From NCBI GenBank assembly GCA_947492575.1, contig CANLNK010000001.1:1116001-1180000 (forward strand): DNA of 64,000 nt, read 5' to 3'. The notes under the pieces were generated by a model. The model did no database searches and was not told the origin of the DNA. It saw only the letters and a list, made by a program, of their open reading frames with translations. The position numbers and the translations under genes were made by a program. The number at the start of each line of letters is the position of its first letter. Within the stretch, counting starts at the first letter, position 1. Shown here piece after piece: positions 24,825 to 34,112 of the stretch. Source of the stretch: an uncultured Thalassotalea sp. Lineage in GTDB: Bacteria > Pseudomonadota > Gammaproteobacteria > Enterobacterales > Alteromonadaceae.

Positions 24825-25333
24825 TGATTAAAACGGAACGACTCATATTGAAGCCGCTGACTATAGACGACTGGTCATTTATGCTCAATTTACTAAACCA
24901 GCCGGATTTTATTGAAAATATTGGTGATAAAAATGTGAAAACTGAAGAACAAGCCCGAGAGCATGTTAGTCAGTTGATGAAAACTCACCAAGAGCTAGGC
25001 TTCAGTATGCTGTTGATGACCTTAAAACCTGAAGGTCAGTCAGAGGAAAGTGCTGAAGAGAAAGTAGGTGTGTGCGGGCTATTAAAACGAGATTTTCTTC
25101 CATATCCCGATTTGGGCTATGCCATACTACCTCAGTACTATCGTCAAGGTTATACATTTGAAGCGGCACAGGGCGTATTGTCCCATTACGATAGTTTTAA
25201 GAACATCATGGGCATTACCAGCGATAGCAACACAGGGTCACAAAACGTATTGCTTAAGCTGGGGTTTAAATCTATTGAACCGGTGAAAGGGCCTGAAGAT
25301 AAGTTGTTCACTGCGTTTGAACTTGCGCGATAA
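24821..25333 (+). CDS. GNAT family N-acetyltransferase (RimJ/RimL-like)
   Basis: 170 aa, with the RimJ/RimL-type start IKTERLILKPLTIDDWSFMLNLLN. The acetyl-CoA region is less canonical than usual, around LGYAILPQYYRQGYTFEAAQGVL, where the R/Q-x-x-G-x-G/A loop reads RQGYTF. The C-terminal SNTGSQNVLLKLGFK is typical. Substrate unknown; ribosomal or small-molecule amine acetylation is possible. It overlaps tapT by ATGA. It is convergent with the LysR gene. Confidence 0.75.
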   Translation: MMIKTERLILKPLTIDDWSFMLNLLNQPDFIENIGDKNVKTEEQAREHVSQLMKTHQELGFSMLLMTLKPEGQSEESAEEKVGVCGLLKRDFLPYPDLGYAILPQYYRQGYTFEAAQGVLSHYDSFKNIMGITSDSNTGSQNVLLKLGFKSIEPVKGPEDKLFTAFELAR

Positions 25334-25359
25334 TCATAACGATTATCGCTACTTAAATA

Positions 25360-26250
25360 TCAGCCTTCTGGCATCAAAAGGGTTTGGTGCCTTTTTACTA
25401 GCGATTTTAAATACTCCCACACATTAGCAACCCGCTTTAATCGCTTCAACTCTGGGTGTGTAATCAACCAAAAGCTTCGTTGAATACTTATCTCTTCAGG
25501 AAAGAGCTTTATCAAACTTTCGTCGTTTTCCCCCATGAAACAGGGAAGTATGCCTAAGCCTAATCCTGATTTAATTGCTGTGTATTGCCCGACTACACTC
25601 GTACTACGAAAATGCGGTGCGATGTCTTTTGATATTTCATTTAAGTAGCTAAGCTGCTCCGAAAACACAAGGTCCTCTACGTAGGTTACCCAAGGTTGAT
25701 TAGGTAAATCATCTATGCTCTTTAGCGTTAAGCTGGGTAAAAGAGATTTCGACACATACAGTTGAAGCTTATAATCCGTGAGTTTAGTCACAATCATTGA
25801 CGTGCTTTTAGGTCTTTCAACGGCAATCGCGATATCTGCCTCGTTCCTACTTATTTTTACGTCGCGGGCAAAAGGCAAAAGGTCAATCGTAATGTCTGGG
25901 TATGCGTGTTTTAGCTTGTTTAAGTGGGGCGCGATAAAGAAGTTGCCAAATGCTTCCGTTACACCTATTCGCACTTTTCCACTGCTACCTAAGTTGTGAT
26001 GTGCTATTTGCTCATAAGCTGTTTTAGCGTCTTGTTCCATTCTGCGGGCTGAAACTAGTAACCTTTCACCGTCTTGGGTAAGCGTATGGCCATTGGCAGA
26101 ACGTTCAAATAATTGCGCAGCAAGGCTTTCTTCAAGGTGATGAAGCCTACGAGATACGGTGGAAGGGTCCATGGTTAATCGCTTTGCCGCAACAGTTAAG
26201 GTTTCGGTTCTCGCAACTTCCAAAAAAATTCTAATATCATTCCAATTCAT
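25360..26250 (-). CDS. LysR-family transcriptional regulator, divergent from mmsA
   Basis: 296 aa with an N-terminal LysR helix-turn-helix (IRIFLEVARTETLTVAAKRLTMDPSTVSRRLHHLE) and an effector-binding domain. The Ser-Thr-Val-Ser-Arg-Arg recognition helix matches the branch that often controls dehydrogenase or efflux genes. It is divergent from mmsA with a 131-bp gap that contains an inverted repeat, so it likely controls mmsA. The effector is unknown; a branched-chain or beta-alanine catabolite would fit (inference). Confidence 0.82.
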   Translation of the reverse strand: MNWNDIRIFLEVARTETLTVAAKRLTMDPSTVSRRLHHLEESLAAQLFERSANGHTLTQDGERLLVSARRMEQDAKTAYEQIAHHNLGSSGKVRIGVTEAFGNFFIAPHLNKLKHAYPDITIDLLPFARDVKISRNEADIAIAVERPKSTSMIVTKLTDYKLQLYVSKSLLPSLTLKSIDDLPNQPWVTYVEDLVFSEQLSYLNEISKDIAPHFRSTSVVGQYTAIKSGLGLGILPCFMGENDESLIKLFPEEISIQRSFWLITHPELKRLKRVANVWEYLKSLVKRHQTLLMPEG

Positions 26251-26287
26251 TCTTGTAATTATACGCTTGCTTTACTTTGTTGCAAAT

Positions 26288-26305
26288 ATGCAATCTACTT
26301 TGCAT
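26288..26305. promoter_or_regulatory. Putative LysR operator
   Basis: ATGCAATCTACTTTGCAT is a perfect dyad of 6-bp arms around 6 bp and fits the T-N11-A pattern of LysR sites. It is 38 bp upstream of the LysR start and 77 bp upstream of mmsA. Confidence 0.45.
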
Positions 26306-26381
26306 TTATGTGGGTTGTTATTGATGGTCTTGGGTTCTAAGTTAGCTGCAAGAATATACAAATCAGAGAGCTGAGTTCGTT

Positions 26382-27884
26382 ATGAGCATTAAAAAGATCC
26401 CCCTAATTATTGACGGAAAACAGGTTCAGTCAACAACTACCGAATGGCTAGATGTTTTAAACCCAGCAACGCAAGAAGTCGTTGCTCAAGTACCTTTGGC
26501 GACGCCTGAAGAAGTAGAAGCTGCTGTTGCATCAGCACAGGCAGCATTTAAATCGTGGTCAAAAGTATCACTAACTCAGCGTATGCGTATAATGCTGAAA
26601 TTCCAAGAGCTAGTGCGTCAGCACACCACAGAGATTGCTGAACTCATAACGCTTGAGCACGGTAAAACATTGCCAGATGCAGAAGGTGAAGTAGGGCGTG
26701 CATTAGAAGCTGTTGAGAACGCTTGTTCGATCACGCGTCTTCAACTTGGTGAAATGGCAAATAATGCGGCAACAGGCGTAGATGTTTACACATTGAACAA
26801 GCCACTTGGCGTTGGTGTTGGTATTACCGCATTTAACTTCCCTGTGATGTTACCTGCATTCATGTTCCCGCCTGCGATAGCTTGTGGTAATACGTTTGTT
26901 CTTAAGCCTTCAGAGCAAGATCCGTCATCGACAATTCGTTTCGTTGAGCTTGCACTTGAAGCCGGTGTTCCTGCTGGTGTATTGAATGTGGTTCATGGCG
27001 GTGCTGATGCCGTTAATGCATTGTGTGAACACCCTGACGTTAAAGCAGTATCTTTTATTGGTTCAACGCATGTAGGTACTCATGTTTACAACCATGCGAG
27101 TAAGCACGGCAAGCGCGCGCAAGCTATGATGGGCGCCAAAAACCATATGGTCATCATGCCTGATGCCAATAAAGATCGTGCAATTAATGACTTACTAGGT
27201 TCAGCGTTTGGCGCAGCAGGGCAGCGCTGTATGGCAAACCCTGTTACTGTCTTAGTTGGTGAAGCACGCAGTTGGCTGCCTGAAATTGCAGAGCGTGCAA
27301 AATTAATGAAAGTTGGTCCTGGTAGCCAGCGAGATGCTGATTTAGGTCCGGTTGTATCTCCGCAAGCGAAAGCTCGTATTAAAGGCTTAATTGACACAGG
27401 CGTAGCGCAAGGTGCTAACTTGCTTGTTGATGGCAGAAACTGTGTCGTTGAAGGCTATGAACAAGGTAACTTTGTTGGCCCTACTATGTTTAGTGGTGTA
27501 AGTGCTGACATGGATATCTATACTCAAGAGATCTTCGGCCCAGTACTTTGTGTACTTGAGGCAGAAACCTTGGATGAAGCTATCGAAATTATTAATGCAA
27601 ATCCCAATGGTAATGGCACGTCGATATTTACGTCGAGCGGTTACAACGCTAGAAAATTTGAAAACGACATTGATGTTGGTCAAATTGGTATTAACGTGCC
27701 AATTCCTGTCCCAGTGGCATACTTCAGCTTTACAGGCTCAAGAGCGTCAAAGTTAGGTGATTTGGGACCAAACGGTAAGCAAGTTATCAGTTTTTGGACA
27801 CAAACTAAGTCTGTAACCGCCAGATGGTTTGAACCAGATCATCAAGCTGGCTCCGAAGTGCACACAACGATAAGCTTAAAATAG
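26382..27884 (+). CDS. mmsA: CoA-acylating methylmalonate-semialdehyde dehydrogenase
   Basis: 500 aa ALDH-fold enzyme. The specific MmsA pattern is visible: [43 protein letters not shown], the catalytic C283 in [12 protein letters not shown], and absence of the general-base glutamate typical of ordinary ALDHs (the loop reads [12 protein letters not shown]). MmsA converts methylmalonate semialdehyde to propionyl-CoA, or malonate semialdehyde to acetyl-CoA, with NAD+ and CoA, in valine, inositol and beta-alanine breakdown. No other valine-pathway gene is adjacent. A bidirectional terminator follows. Confidence 0.9.
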   Translation: MSIKKIPLIIDGKQVQSTTTEWLDVLNPATQEVVAQVPLATPEEVEAAVASAQAAFKSWSKVSLTQRMRIMLKFQELVRQHTTEIAELITLEHGKTLPDAEGEVGRALEAVENACSITRLQLGEMANNAATGVDVYTLNKPLGVGVGITAFNFPVMLPAFMFPPAIACGNTFVLKPSEQDPSSTIRFVELALEAGVPAGVLNVVHGGADAVNALCEHPDVKAVSFIGSTHVGTHVYNHASKHGKRAQAMMGAKNHMVIMPDANKDRAINDLLGSAFGAAGQRCMANPVTVLVGEARSWLPEIAERAKLMKVGPGSQRDADLGPVVSPQAKARIKGLIDTGVAQGANLLVDGRNCVVEGYEQGNFVGPTMFSGVSADMDIYTQEIFGPVLCVLEAETLDEAIEIINANPNGNGTSIFTSSGYNARKFENDIDVGQIGINVPIPVPVAYFSFTGSRASKLGDLGPNGKQVISFWTQTKSVTARWFEPDHQAGSEVHTTISLK

Positions 27885-27900
27885 ACCTATCTTAGATATT

Positions 27901-27930
27901 AAAAAAAGAGGCGATAACGCCTCTTTTTTA
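27901..27930. terminator. Bidirectional terminator between mmsA and prsT
   Basis: AAAAAAGAGGCG and CGCCTCTTTTTT enclose a 4-nt loop between convergent genes. Confidence 0.88.
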
Positions 27931-27942
27931 TTTTAGGAAATA

Positions 27943-30726
27943 TTATAGTGTTTCACTAATTGAGCGTAATAGCGCTTGTGCCGTTTCTCGCTCTCTAAAA
28001 GATCGTTTATTATCCAATGCGCGCTTTAATTCAGTAATCGCTTCACTTCTTCGATTAAGTGCGTTTAATGTATATCCTAAATGATAACTGATGACGGGGT
28101 TATCAGAATTTAACGTATGAGCTTTTCTAAGCTGCGTTAAGGCTTGCTCTAACTTTCCTTCCTGCACCATAATCCATGCTTTGGTATCGATAATAGAAGA
28201 GCTATTTGGAGCCAACTCAATAGCTTTATTGATGTATTCACGTGCTTTAGCTAAGTCAGAGTCTACATAAATATTGGCAAGATTATTTAAAATATTAGCT
28301 CTATTAGGTAAGCTTTTGTCCGCGATTTGCTCGTAGTGCTTTTTAGCAAGTTGAAAGTCACCAGTATTCAAATAGTAGTCAGCCAATAAGTTACGCATTA
28401 GCAGAGTTCCACTATCTTGACTTAACACCATTTCGAGCGTTTGAGTAAAGTGTTCTACTTTAATGCCTTGATTGGCTAAGCCATAAAGTCTAACGGCTGC
28501 CGCATCGAATACGTTATTTTGAAGCAATGATTTTTTATACCAATCTTGTGCTTTTGTTAAATCCCCCTTTTGCTGCCAAATTTCCCCTTGTAATAAAGAA
28601 AGCTCAGCATAATTGGTATATTTTCTAGCAAGCTCACTGAGGTATTTCTGGCTCTCTTCAAGTGGCTTAATTTTAATTGAAAGCTTTAACTTTTCTAATT
28701 GCAGTGCTTTAGATTCAGGAGCGATAGCGAGTGCTTTTTCTAATGTGCTATAAGCACCATTGTAATCACCTGACTTTGTTTGGAGTAAACTTACGCGATA
28801 AAAGTCATCAGCGGATTCAGCTAAACCAAGCAACACACCGATTGGGCGGCGACTTTCTTCTACACGGTTGAGAGCAATTAGTATATTGGCGCGATATATA
28901 AGGTGACGAGGAGAAAGAAACTCTATATCACTCAATCTATCTACTGTGTTAAGGGCTTGCTCATAATCTTGTTTCTCGAAATATAGAGATAACAACAACT
29001 CGAGCGCTTCTTGATTTTGGTTTTCTCGCTTCAAAATTTGTTGAACTACATCAATTGCTTCCTGAGTTTTCCTAGTTTCACGAAGCAACTTAGCTTTTAG
29101 CAATAAGAGTTGTTTTTGATAATTGCCTTGTTCATTCAGTTTCTTGATGAGTAGGAGCGCTTTTTCTTGCTGACCTAACTTCGCGTATGCATTTGCTAAA
29201 TTAAACGCATTGGAAAAGTTTTCAGGCGATTTACTATAGATATCACTAAATATGTTGGCTGCCTCTTGGACTTGACCACTCTTTAAATAAATAACCGCTT
29301 TGAAGCTTTTAAATTCATTGTTACCCGGTGCTAACTCAATTAATTTTTCAGCGCTCTTAATCGCATTTTGAAAGTCGCCCATCTCTAGGTAGATAAGCCC
29401 TTTATTTAAAACGTAATCAGCGGTATTTTTTCCCGTGGGCTGTGACTCCAATACTTGCAAAGCTTCGTCAAACCTTTCCGCTTTTGCAAAAAAGTTTGCT
29501 CGGGCGGTCGCCACACGAAGGTGCTCTGGATAAACTTGCTCTAGCTCATCAAGAATGGCTCTTGCTTTGTAAACTTTCCCCGAAACCAAGTAAATATTGA
29601 AAAGCTTGATTGATAACCCTAAGTTACCAAAAACTACTTTCTGGTGACGTTCCAATAAGTCTTCAATTTTTTCAGGTTGGCCAAGTTGCTCATAAACTTC
29701 ACTAAGGAGATTCAAACCCGCTAAATCATTGGGATTAGCGTTTACGTAGAAAACTAGTTCTTTTTGCGCTAATTCTAGATTTCCCTGCATATAAGCTGAG
29801 CTTCCTGCTATATAGGCTAAAGAAGTATTGTTGTTCTTTTGAACATCCGTCAACAAAGACAATTTAGCACTAATATCCTGTAATATTTGTTGTGCGTCTG
29901 CGAGTTCATTTTGACGGTATAGTAAACGACTTTTCAATAGACGGGCATAGGGATCATTAGGTGTTAGTGCTATGACCTTGTTAATTAAATCTAGAGCACC
30001 CTTGTGATCTCGACTTACGGTTAAACTGTGAGCTAGAGTGCGCATGATAATAGGGTCGTCTGGAGCTAACGAATACGCTTCTTTAAAGAAAGCTTGAGCT
30101 TTCTTGTCATCACCTATTGCAGCGTAATATTCACCCGTTAAATGGGAAACTCTGGCATTGTCAGGTGCTAGTGACGTTAGATGTTGGATAATTTGGTTAG
30201 CGTCAGAAAATAACCTATTGATAACATAATAGTTAGCCAATGAGCTTAACACGTTGACATTATCCGGTTGGATAACGTTGGCACGTTCAATTGCTGCCAA
30301 CGCAGAAACTTTGTCGTCGAGGTTAAGATAAGCACTGCTTTTGATAAGAAGTGTTTGAGCTTCAACTGCTTCGCTAACTCTCAGTTGATTAAAGTCAAGT
30401 AGATCAATTATTTGTCTGTCACGACCAATAAGTAGCATTGCACGTGCTTGGTCAAACAAATATTGGTTTTGGTCGGCACCGAGCAAAGTTACTTCTTCAA
30501 ATTCCTGTATGCTGTCGCTATACAAACCCTTCTGCAGCAGAACCTGTCCCATTAACACCTTGGACGCGATATCTTCATCATTTTCTTGAAGAGCATTTTT
30601 GAGATATATATATGCCTGTTCGATTTCACCACTTTGATATGCTGTCAGTGCTTTTTCAAAGAAGTTATATGCGTAAATAGGTAATGAGGAAAAAGAAAGC
30701 GCAATGACAAAGAAAAGCCTGAGCAT
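27943..30726 (-). CDS. prsT: PEP-CTERM system TPR-repeat protein PrsT
   Basis: 927 aa with a signal peptide (MLRLFFVIALSFSSLPIYA) and about 20 TPR units through its length (for example ANAYAKLGQQEKALLLIKKL and LNNLANIYVDSDLAKAREYINKAIELAP). Size, export signal and repeat pattern match PrsT, which is encoded with the XrtA/PEP-CTERM exopolysaccharide and sorting system. The next gene upstream on the same strand encodes a PEP-CTERM protein, which supports the call. The rest of the system (xrtA, prsK, prsR) must lie elsewhere. It probably acts in the periplasm as a protein-protein scaffold. Confidence 0.82.
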   Translation of the reverse strand: MLRLFFVIALSFSSLPIYAYNFFEKALTAYQSGEIEQAYIYLKNALQENDEDIASKVLMGQVLLQKGLYSDSIQEFEEVTLLGADQNQYLFDQARAMLLIGRDRQIIDLLDFNQLRVSEAVEAQTLLIKSSAYLNLDDKVSALAAIERANVIQPDNVNVLSSLANYYVINRLFSDANQIIQHLTSLAPDNARVSHLTGEYYAAIGDDKKAQAFFKEAYSLAPDDPIIMRTLAHSLTVSRDHKGALDLINKVIALTPNDPYARLLKSRLLYRQNELADAQQILQDISAKLSLLTDVQKNNNTSLAYIAGSSAYMQGNLELAQKELVFYVNANPNDLAGLNLLSEVYEQLGQPEKIEDLLERHQKVVFGNLGLSIKLFNIYLVSGKVYKARAILDELEQVYPEHLRVATARANFFAKAERFDEALQVLESQPTGKNTADYVLNKGLIYLEMGDFQNAIKSAEKLIELAPGNNEFKSFKAVIYLKSGQVQEAANIFSDIYSKSPENFSNAFNLANAYAKLGQQEKALLLIKKLNEQGNYQKQLLLLKAKLLRETRKTQEAIDVVQQILKRENQNQEALELLLSLYFEKQDYEQALNTVDRLSDIEFLSPRHLIYRANILIALNRVEESRRPIGVLLGLAESADDFYRVSLLQTKSGDYNGAYSTLEKALAIAPESKALQLEKLKLSIKIKPLEESQKYLSELARKYTNYAELSLLQGEIWQQKGDLTKAQDWYKKSLLQNNVFDAAAVRLYGLANQGIKVEHFTQTLEMVLSQDSGTLLMRNLLADYYLNTGDFQLAKKHYEQIADKSLPNRANILNNLANIYVDSDLAKAREYINKAIELAPNSSSIIDTKAWIMVQEGKLEQALTQLRKAHTLNSDNPVISYHLGYTLNALNRRSEAITELKRALDNKRSFRERETAQALLRSISETL

Positions 30727-30790
30727 TGTAATGCCTCTGTATTAAATTAAAGGTTTTAGTCACTTTATAATGACTTTGATAGGCAAGATC

Positions 30791-30820
30791 AAAAAAAGAT
30801 GGCTTGTTGCCATCTTTTTT
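30791..30820. terminator. Terminator between the PEP-CTERM gene and prsT
   Basis: AAAAAAGATGGC and GCCATCTTTTTT flank a 5-nt loop. It should end the PEP-CTERM transcript just before prsT. Confidence 0.85.
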
Positions 30821-30827
30821 GTTTGTT

Positions 30828-31763
30828 TTAGCTTTGCAAACTAGACCGTCTTGACAACAAGCCCAGCGCACCTAGCATAATTAGGAATGTTGATGGTTCA
30901 GGTATATCCGCAGGAGGTTTACTGACAGGTGTTGAAAAACTAATACCTGATAACTTAAAGCCGTCGTCTCCTTCACTCATGCCCGCCTCTGTTCCGAACA
31001 TACTATTAAATGCGCTGACAATCCACGTTGTAGAAGATGCTGTAAATCCAACATCTGCGTAGTATCCTGTGCTCGACGTTAGCGCTTTGCCATTACTGAA
31101 CACGTAATCTGTCATGACTTCTGAACTACCAGAGTCAATCATTTGGTTGTTTTTAATATTATCAAAAGTATTACCGTTAACATCCGTACCATTATTTAAC
31201 GCAACAAAACTAACCTCGTTCTGTTCTACTGCTTGCTGATGCGTAATATCATAGTAGTCATGCTCGTCTGGTGTGTAAGTGCCGTTAGTAATAACACCCA
31301 CTTTCTCACCGTTCTCGTATGTGTTTTGATAATTGTTAACATCAATGCCATTTATCCAGCTAAACGTCGCTTGGTCCAACGTAACTTCTTCAGAAAACTC
31401 TAACAAGAAAAAGTCGTAATCAGTCCACGACCCATAACAATTAAAGTTATCTGCCGAATGACCATATCCACAGTTGGTCTTAGTTTCGTCTTGATTGACA
31501 ATTGACCAGCCGCCTAAAAATTTATCGATATCTGCAGCTTCACGAATGTATGGATCTGAATATTGAGCATCAGCTGTATCCGACCAAGCCGATACGCTTA
31601 CCGTTTGTGTTGTTCCGTTGCTATCATATTCGAGCACAAACTCATTGAAATTACTGCCGCCATCGACAACATTTTCAAAAGTGAGTGTTTCAGTACTCGC
31701 TAGTACATTTCCCGTTAGCAATAAAAAGCCACAAACAGTTGCTTTCTTGCATAAGTCCAACAT
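30828..31763 (-). CDS. PEP-CTERM sorting domain protein
   Basis: 311 aa from ATG 31763, chosen because GGAG lies 7 nt upstream and a signal peptide follows (MLDLCKKATVCGFLLLTGNVLAS); the frame is open to 31814. The mature part is acidic and rich in Asn, Asp and Tyr, and the tail reads IPEPSTFLIMLGALGLLSRR, an exact PEP-CTERM signal (Pro-Glu-Pro, hydrophobic helix, Arg). Exosortase XrtA would cleave and anchor it. The body resembles PEP-CTERM proteins carrying an XDD-type extracellular domain; I cannot name a function. A sigma-54-type promoter lies upstream. Confidence 0.82.
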   Translation of the reverse strand: MLDLCKKATVCGFLLLTGNVLASTETLTFENVVDGGSNFNEFVLEYDSNGTTQTVSVSAWSDTADAQYSDPYIREAADIDKFLGGWSIVNQDETKTNCGYGHSADNFNCYGSWTDYDFFLLEFSEEVTLDQATFSWINGIDVNNYQNTYENGEKVGVITNGTYTPDEHDYYDITHQQAVEQNEVSFVALNNGTDVNGNTFDNIKNNQMIDSGSSEVMTDYVFSNGKALTSSTGYYADVGFTASSTTWIVSAFNSMFGTEAGMSEGDDGFKLSGISFSTPVSKPPADIPEPSTFLIMLGALGLLSRRSSLQS

Positions 31764-31821
31764 CAAATACTCCATTAAATGTATTTTTTTGATAAAAATG
31801 CTTTTAAAAAACATACATTAA

Positions 31822-31835
31822 GCAATTTTTGTTCC
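31822..31835 (-). promoter_or_regulatory. Putative sigma-54 promoter of the PEP-CTERM gene
   Basis: On the minus strand the sequence reads AAGGAACAAAAATTGCTT, giving GG and GC separated by exactly 10 bp, as in the -24/-12 consensus. It is 59 bp upstream of the start. PEP-CTERM genes in related bacteria are controlled by PrsR with sigma-54. Confidence 0.55.
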
Positions 31836-32008
31836 TTTTTAGTTAAGTCTTTGAAAAGTTGTTAGTTATCGTGTTTATTATCTACTGCAGACTAACAGTA
31901 TGTAAAAAAAACGAACACTGAATGCTTACTAAAGGGGAACCTTCTTAATGTTAAATGGTAACACTTAGTACTTAAAATGAACACATCTGAATAAATGTGA
32001 CTTTTAAC

Positions 32009-32806
32009 ATGCAAAATACTCATGCGACAAGCTGGCAGCATCTTAATGAGCTACTGTTTGCCGAAACTTGGAATGAAAAAATAGGGAGATTTCGTTCAGC
32101 TTTTGCTTATCGTGGATTATCTGATGTTCAATACCCTTTGAGTACGACGCTTATGCGTTTAGGCGGTGATTTTAAATTACTTGAGCAACACTTACTGCGC
32201 AATTTCGCAAAATACGCTCACAGGAATATGGTAAGTGATGAATCTATGTGGCATTGGTTATCAGTGGCTCAACACCATGGCTTGCCAACGCGCTTACTAG
32301 ACTGGACGCATTCGCCACTTGTCGCATTGCATTTTGCCACATGTAATACCGATAAATACGATGTCGATGGTGCCATTTGGGCAATTAATTATGAACAATG
32401 TCATAACTTTTTACCCAAAGAGTATCGTCAAACTTTGGTTAATGAGGGAGCGAATACATTTACAACATCTTTGCTGTCAACAGTATGTTCTTCTTTGCAA
32501 GAGTTATCTGGACATAACGTCCCACCTTTCGTACTTTTCTTCGAGCCGCCGTCGATGGACGATAGGATTATCAATCAATATGCGCTTTTTTCTGTAATGT
32601 CGGATGCAACTGTATCTGGTGAACAGTGGGCTGAGCGCTATCCTGAGTTGTGTAAAAAAATAGTTATTCCAGCAGAGTTAAAATGGGAAGTTAGGGATAA
32701 ACTAGATCAGAGCAATATTACCGAAAGAGTACTATTTCCTGGGCTCGATGGTTTGAGTAAGTGGCTAAGTCGGCACTACAGCCCCAAATCTAACGAGTTT
32801 CGCTAA
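32009..32806 (+). CDS. FRG-domain protein
   Basis: 265 aa from ATG 32009 (a GTG start at 31997 is also possible). The FRG domain is clear: AFAYRGLSDVQYPLSTTLMR near the N-terminus and AQHHGLPTRLLDWTHSPLVALHFA about 50 residues later. The role of FRG is not settled, although it is frequent in accessory and defence-like loci. It is a single-gene unit, divergent from the PEP-CTERM gene and convergent on tmRNA, closed by a strong terminator. No toxin, antitoxin or restriction gene adjoins it. Confidence 0.8.
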   Translation: MQNTHATSWQHLNELLFAETWNEKIGRFRSAFAYRGLSDVQYPLSTTLMRLGGDFKLLEQHLLRNFAKYAHRNMVSDESMWHWLSVAQHHGLPTRLLDWTHSPLVALHFATCNTDKYDVDGAIWAINYEQCHNFLPKEYRQTLVNEGANTFTTSLLSTVCSSLQELSGHNVPPFVLFFEPPSMDDRIINQYALFSVMSDATVSGEQWAERYPELCKKIVIPAELKWEVRDKLDQSNITERVLFPGLDGLSKWLSRHYSPKSNEFR

Positions 32807-32831
32807 GTGTTTTAAGTAGACGCTAAAAAAC

Positions 32832-32861
32832 AAAAAAAGACGCTTAAAAGCGTCTTTTTTT
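32832..32861. terminator. Bidirectional terminator between the FRG gene and ssrA
   Basis: AAAAAAAGACGC and GCGTCTTTTTTT enclose a 6-nt loop. It serves the FRG gene on the plus strand and tmRNA on the minus strand. Confidence 0.88.
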
Positions 32862-32869
32862 AATGAATG

Positions 32870-33220
32870 TGGTGGAGCGGGGGGGAGTTGAACCCCCGTC
32901 CGAAAAACCTACATCCTCGGTCCTACATGCTTAGTCGATCTTTTATTTAACTAGTCAGTCGCCGAACGACAGGCTACTTTCTAGTGAGTCTGATACTGTT
33001 TCGCGGTTCAACCTCAGACAGGTTTCCCTCGCTAGTCTATTTAGGGTGACCATCACTTCTCACGCCAACAGACCAAGCGTTGAGAGGATGGCTAGCATTA
33101 AGCTGCTAGTGCGAACGTTTCGTCGTTTGCAACTATAGTTTTGCGGCTTTTTACCAGGCCAACCGCCCCTGGACATGCACCTTGGGTTTCGTGAATCCCG
33201 TCGAATCCTAAATCCGCCCC
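32870..33220 (-). ncRNA. ssrA: Transfer-messenger RNA (tmRNA)
   Basis: The 351-nt gene begins GGGGCGGATTTAGGATTCGA and ends with the tRNA-like T arm and encoded CCA (read on the plus strand as TGGTGGAGCGG...GAGTTGAACCC). The resume frame at 33130-33101 encodes ANDETFALAA followed by TAA at 33100-33098; E. coli has ANDENYALAA. tmRNA rescues stalled ribosomes and tags the nascent peptide for proteolysis. The partner gene smpB lies 261 bp upstream on the same strand, a frequent arrangement. The 5' end is assigned by comparison with E. coli. Confidence 0.95.
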
Positions 33221-33480
33221 AAAGTCTTGAGCTTACAGTTAAACTTTAGCATACAACGAGTCGTCAACTAAAGTCTCCGTAGAAGCGCGAATCTTAGTAG
33301 AAATTGGCAGGGTAAACAAGCGCTTTATGCTAACCACAGCTTCTTCGTATGTTATTTATACAAATTTCGCGTTTCTAGGTTGAAACGATTTCGTTTCACA
33401 TAAGTGAGAGCGTGCTTTGAAAGGAGTCCGTCTAACGCTATTACTTACTTATTAACGAGTAAGTAATAAAAAGGTGAAGA

Positions 33481-33969
33481 CTAGCGCTCCAGATTTTTGT
33501 TCTTCATCAAACGGCCTTTGTCTATTTGCCACTCTCTGTCTTTAATATCTGCTCTTTTGTCATGAGTTTTCTTACCTTTACCTAAGTAAAATTCAAGTTT
33601 AACCCAGCATTGCTTCCAGTACATTGCCGTGGCAATTAATGAATAGCCGTCGCGATCTACAGCACCGATTAGCCGGTCAAGTTCACGACGGTTTAAGAGT
33701 AATTTTCGCGAGCGAACAGGATCACAAACAACATGCGAAGACGCTGCGTTTAAGGGTAATATTTCGCTACCCACAAGGTAGGCTTCACCATCTTTGAGCA
33801 TGACGTAGCAATCAGAAATGTTTACCTTTCCGCTACGTATACTCTTAATTTCCCAACCTTGCAGACTCATGCCCGCTTCAAACTTGTCCGTTAGGGTATA
33901 GTTATGTCGAGCTTTTTTGTTGAGTGCAATGGTGTTGCTATTGCTTTGTTTAGATTTTTTCTTAGCCAT
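33481..33969 (-). CDS. smpB: SsrA-binding protein SmpB
   Basis: 162 aa from ATG 33969, which gives the normal MAKKKSK start with GGAAAGAAC upstream; the open frame continues 51 codons but that part has no family similarity and overlaps the ratA start. The OB-fold core [37 protein letters not shown] and the basic tail [29 protein letters not shown] are diagnostic. SmpB binds the tRNA-like domain of tmRNA and delivers it to stalled ribosomes. Confidence 0.95.
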   Translation of the reverse strand: MAKKKSKQSNSNTIALNKKARHNYTLTDKFEAGMSLQGWEIKSIRSGKVNISDCYVMLKDGEAYLVGSEILPLNAASSHVVCDPVRSRKLLLNRRELDRLIGAVDRDGYSLIATAMYWKQCWVKLEFYLGKGKKTHDKRADIKDREWQIDKGRLMKNKNLER

Positions 33970-34112
33970 GTTCTTTCCACATTTAACGGCGGTCATTATA
34001 CGTATTACATGGGAATTTAAAATCTTAAAGCGAAAAATTATTGATTTTAAACCTCTAATAGTGAGCTTTTTGTGTCTCTTTGATATGATCGCCCAGTTAA
34101 TGGGGGAGTTAA

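Noticed and set aside
27502-27756. 84-aa plus-strand frame inside mmsA
   Set aside because: An out-of-frame shadow of the dehydrogenase coding sequence.
31830-33220. Genomic island integrated at ssrA
   Set aside because: No duplicate of the tmRNA 3' end and no integrase were found in the window; only a single gene is involved.
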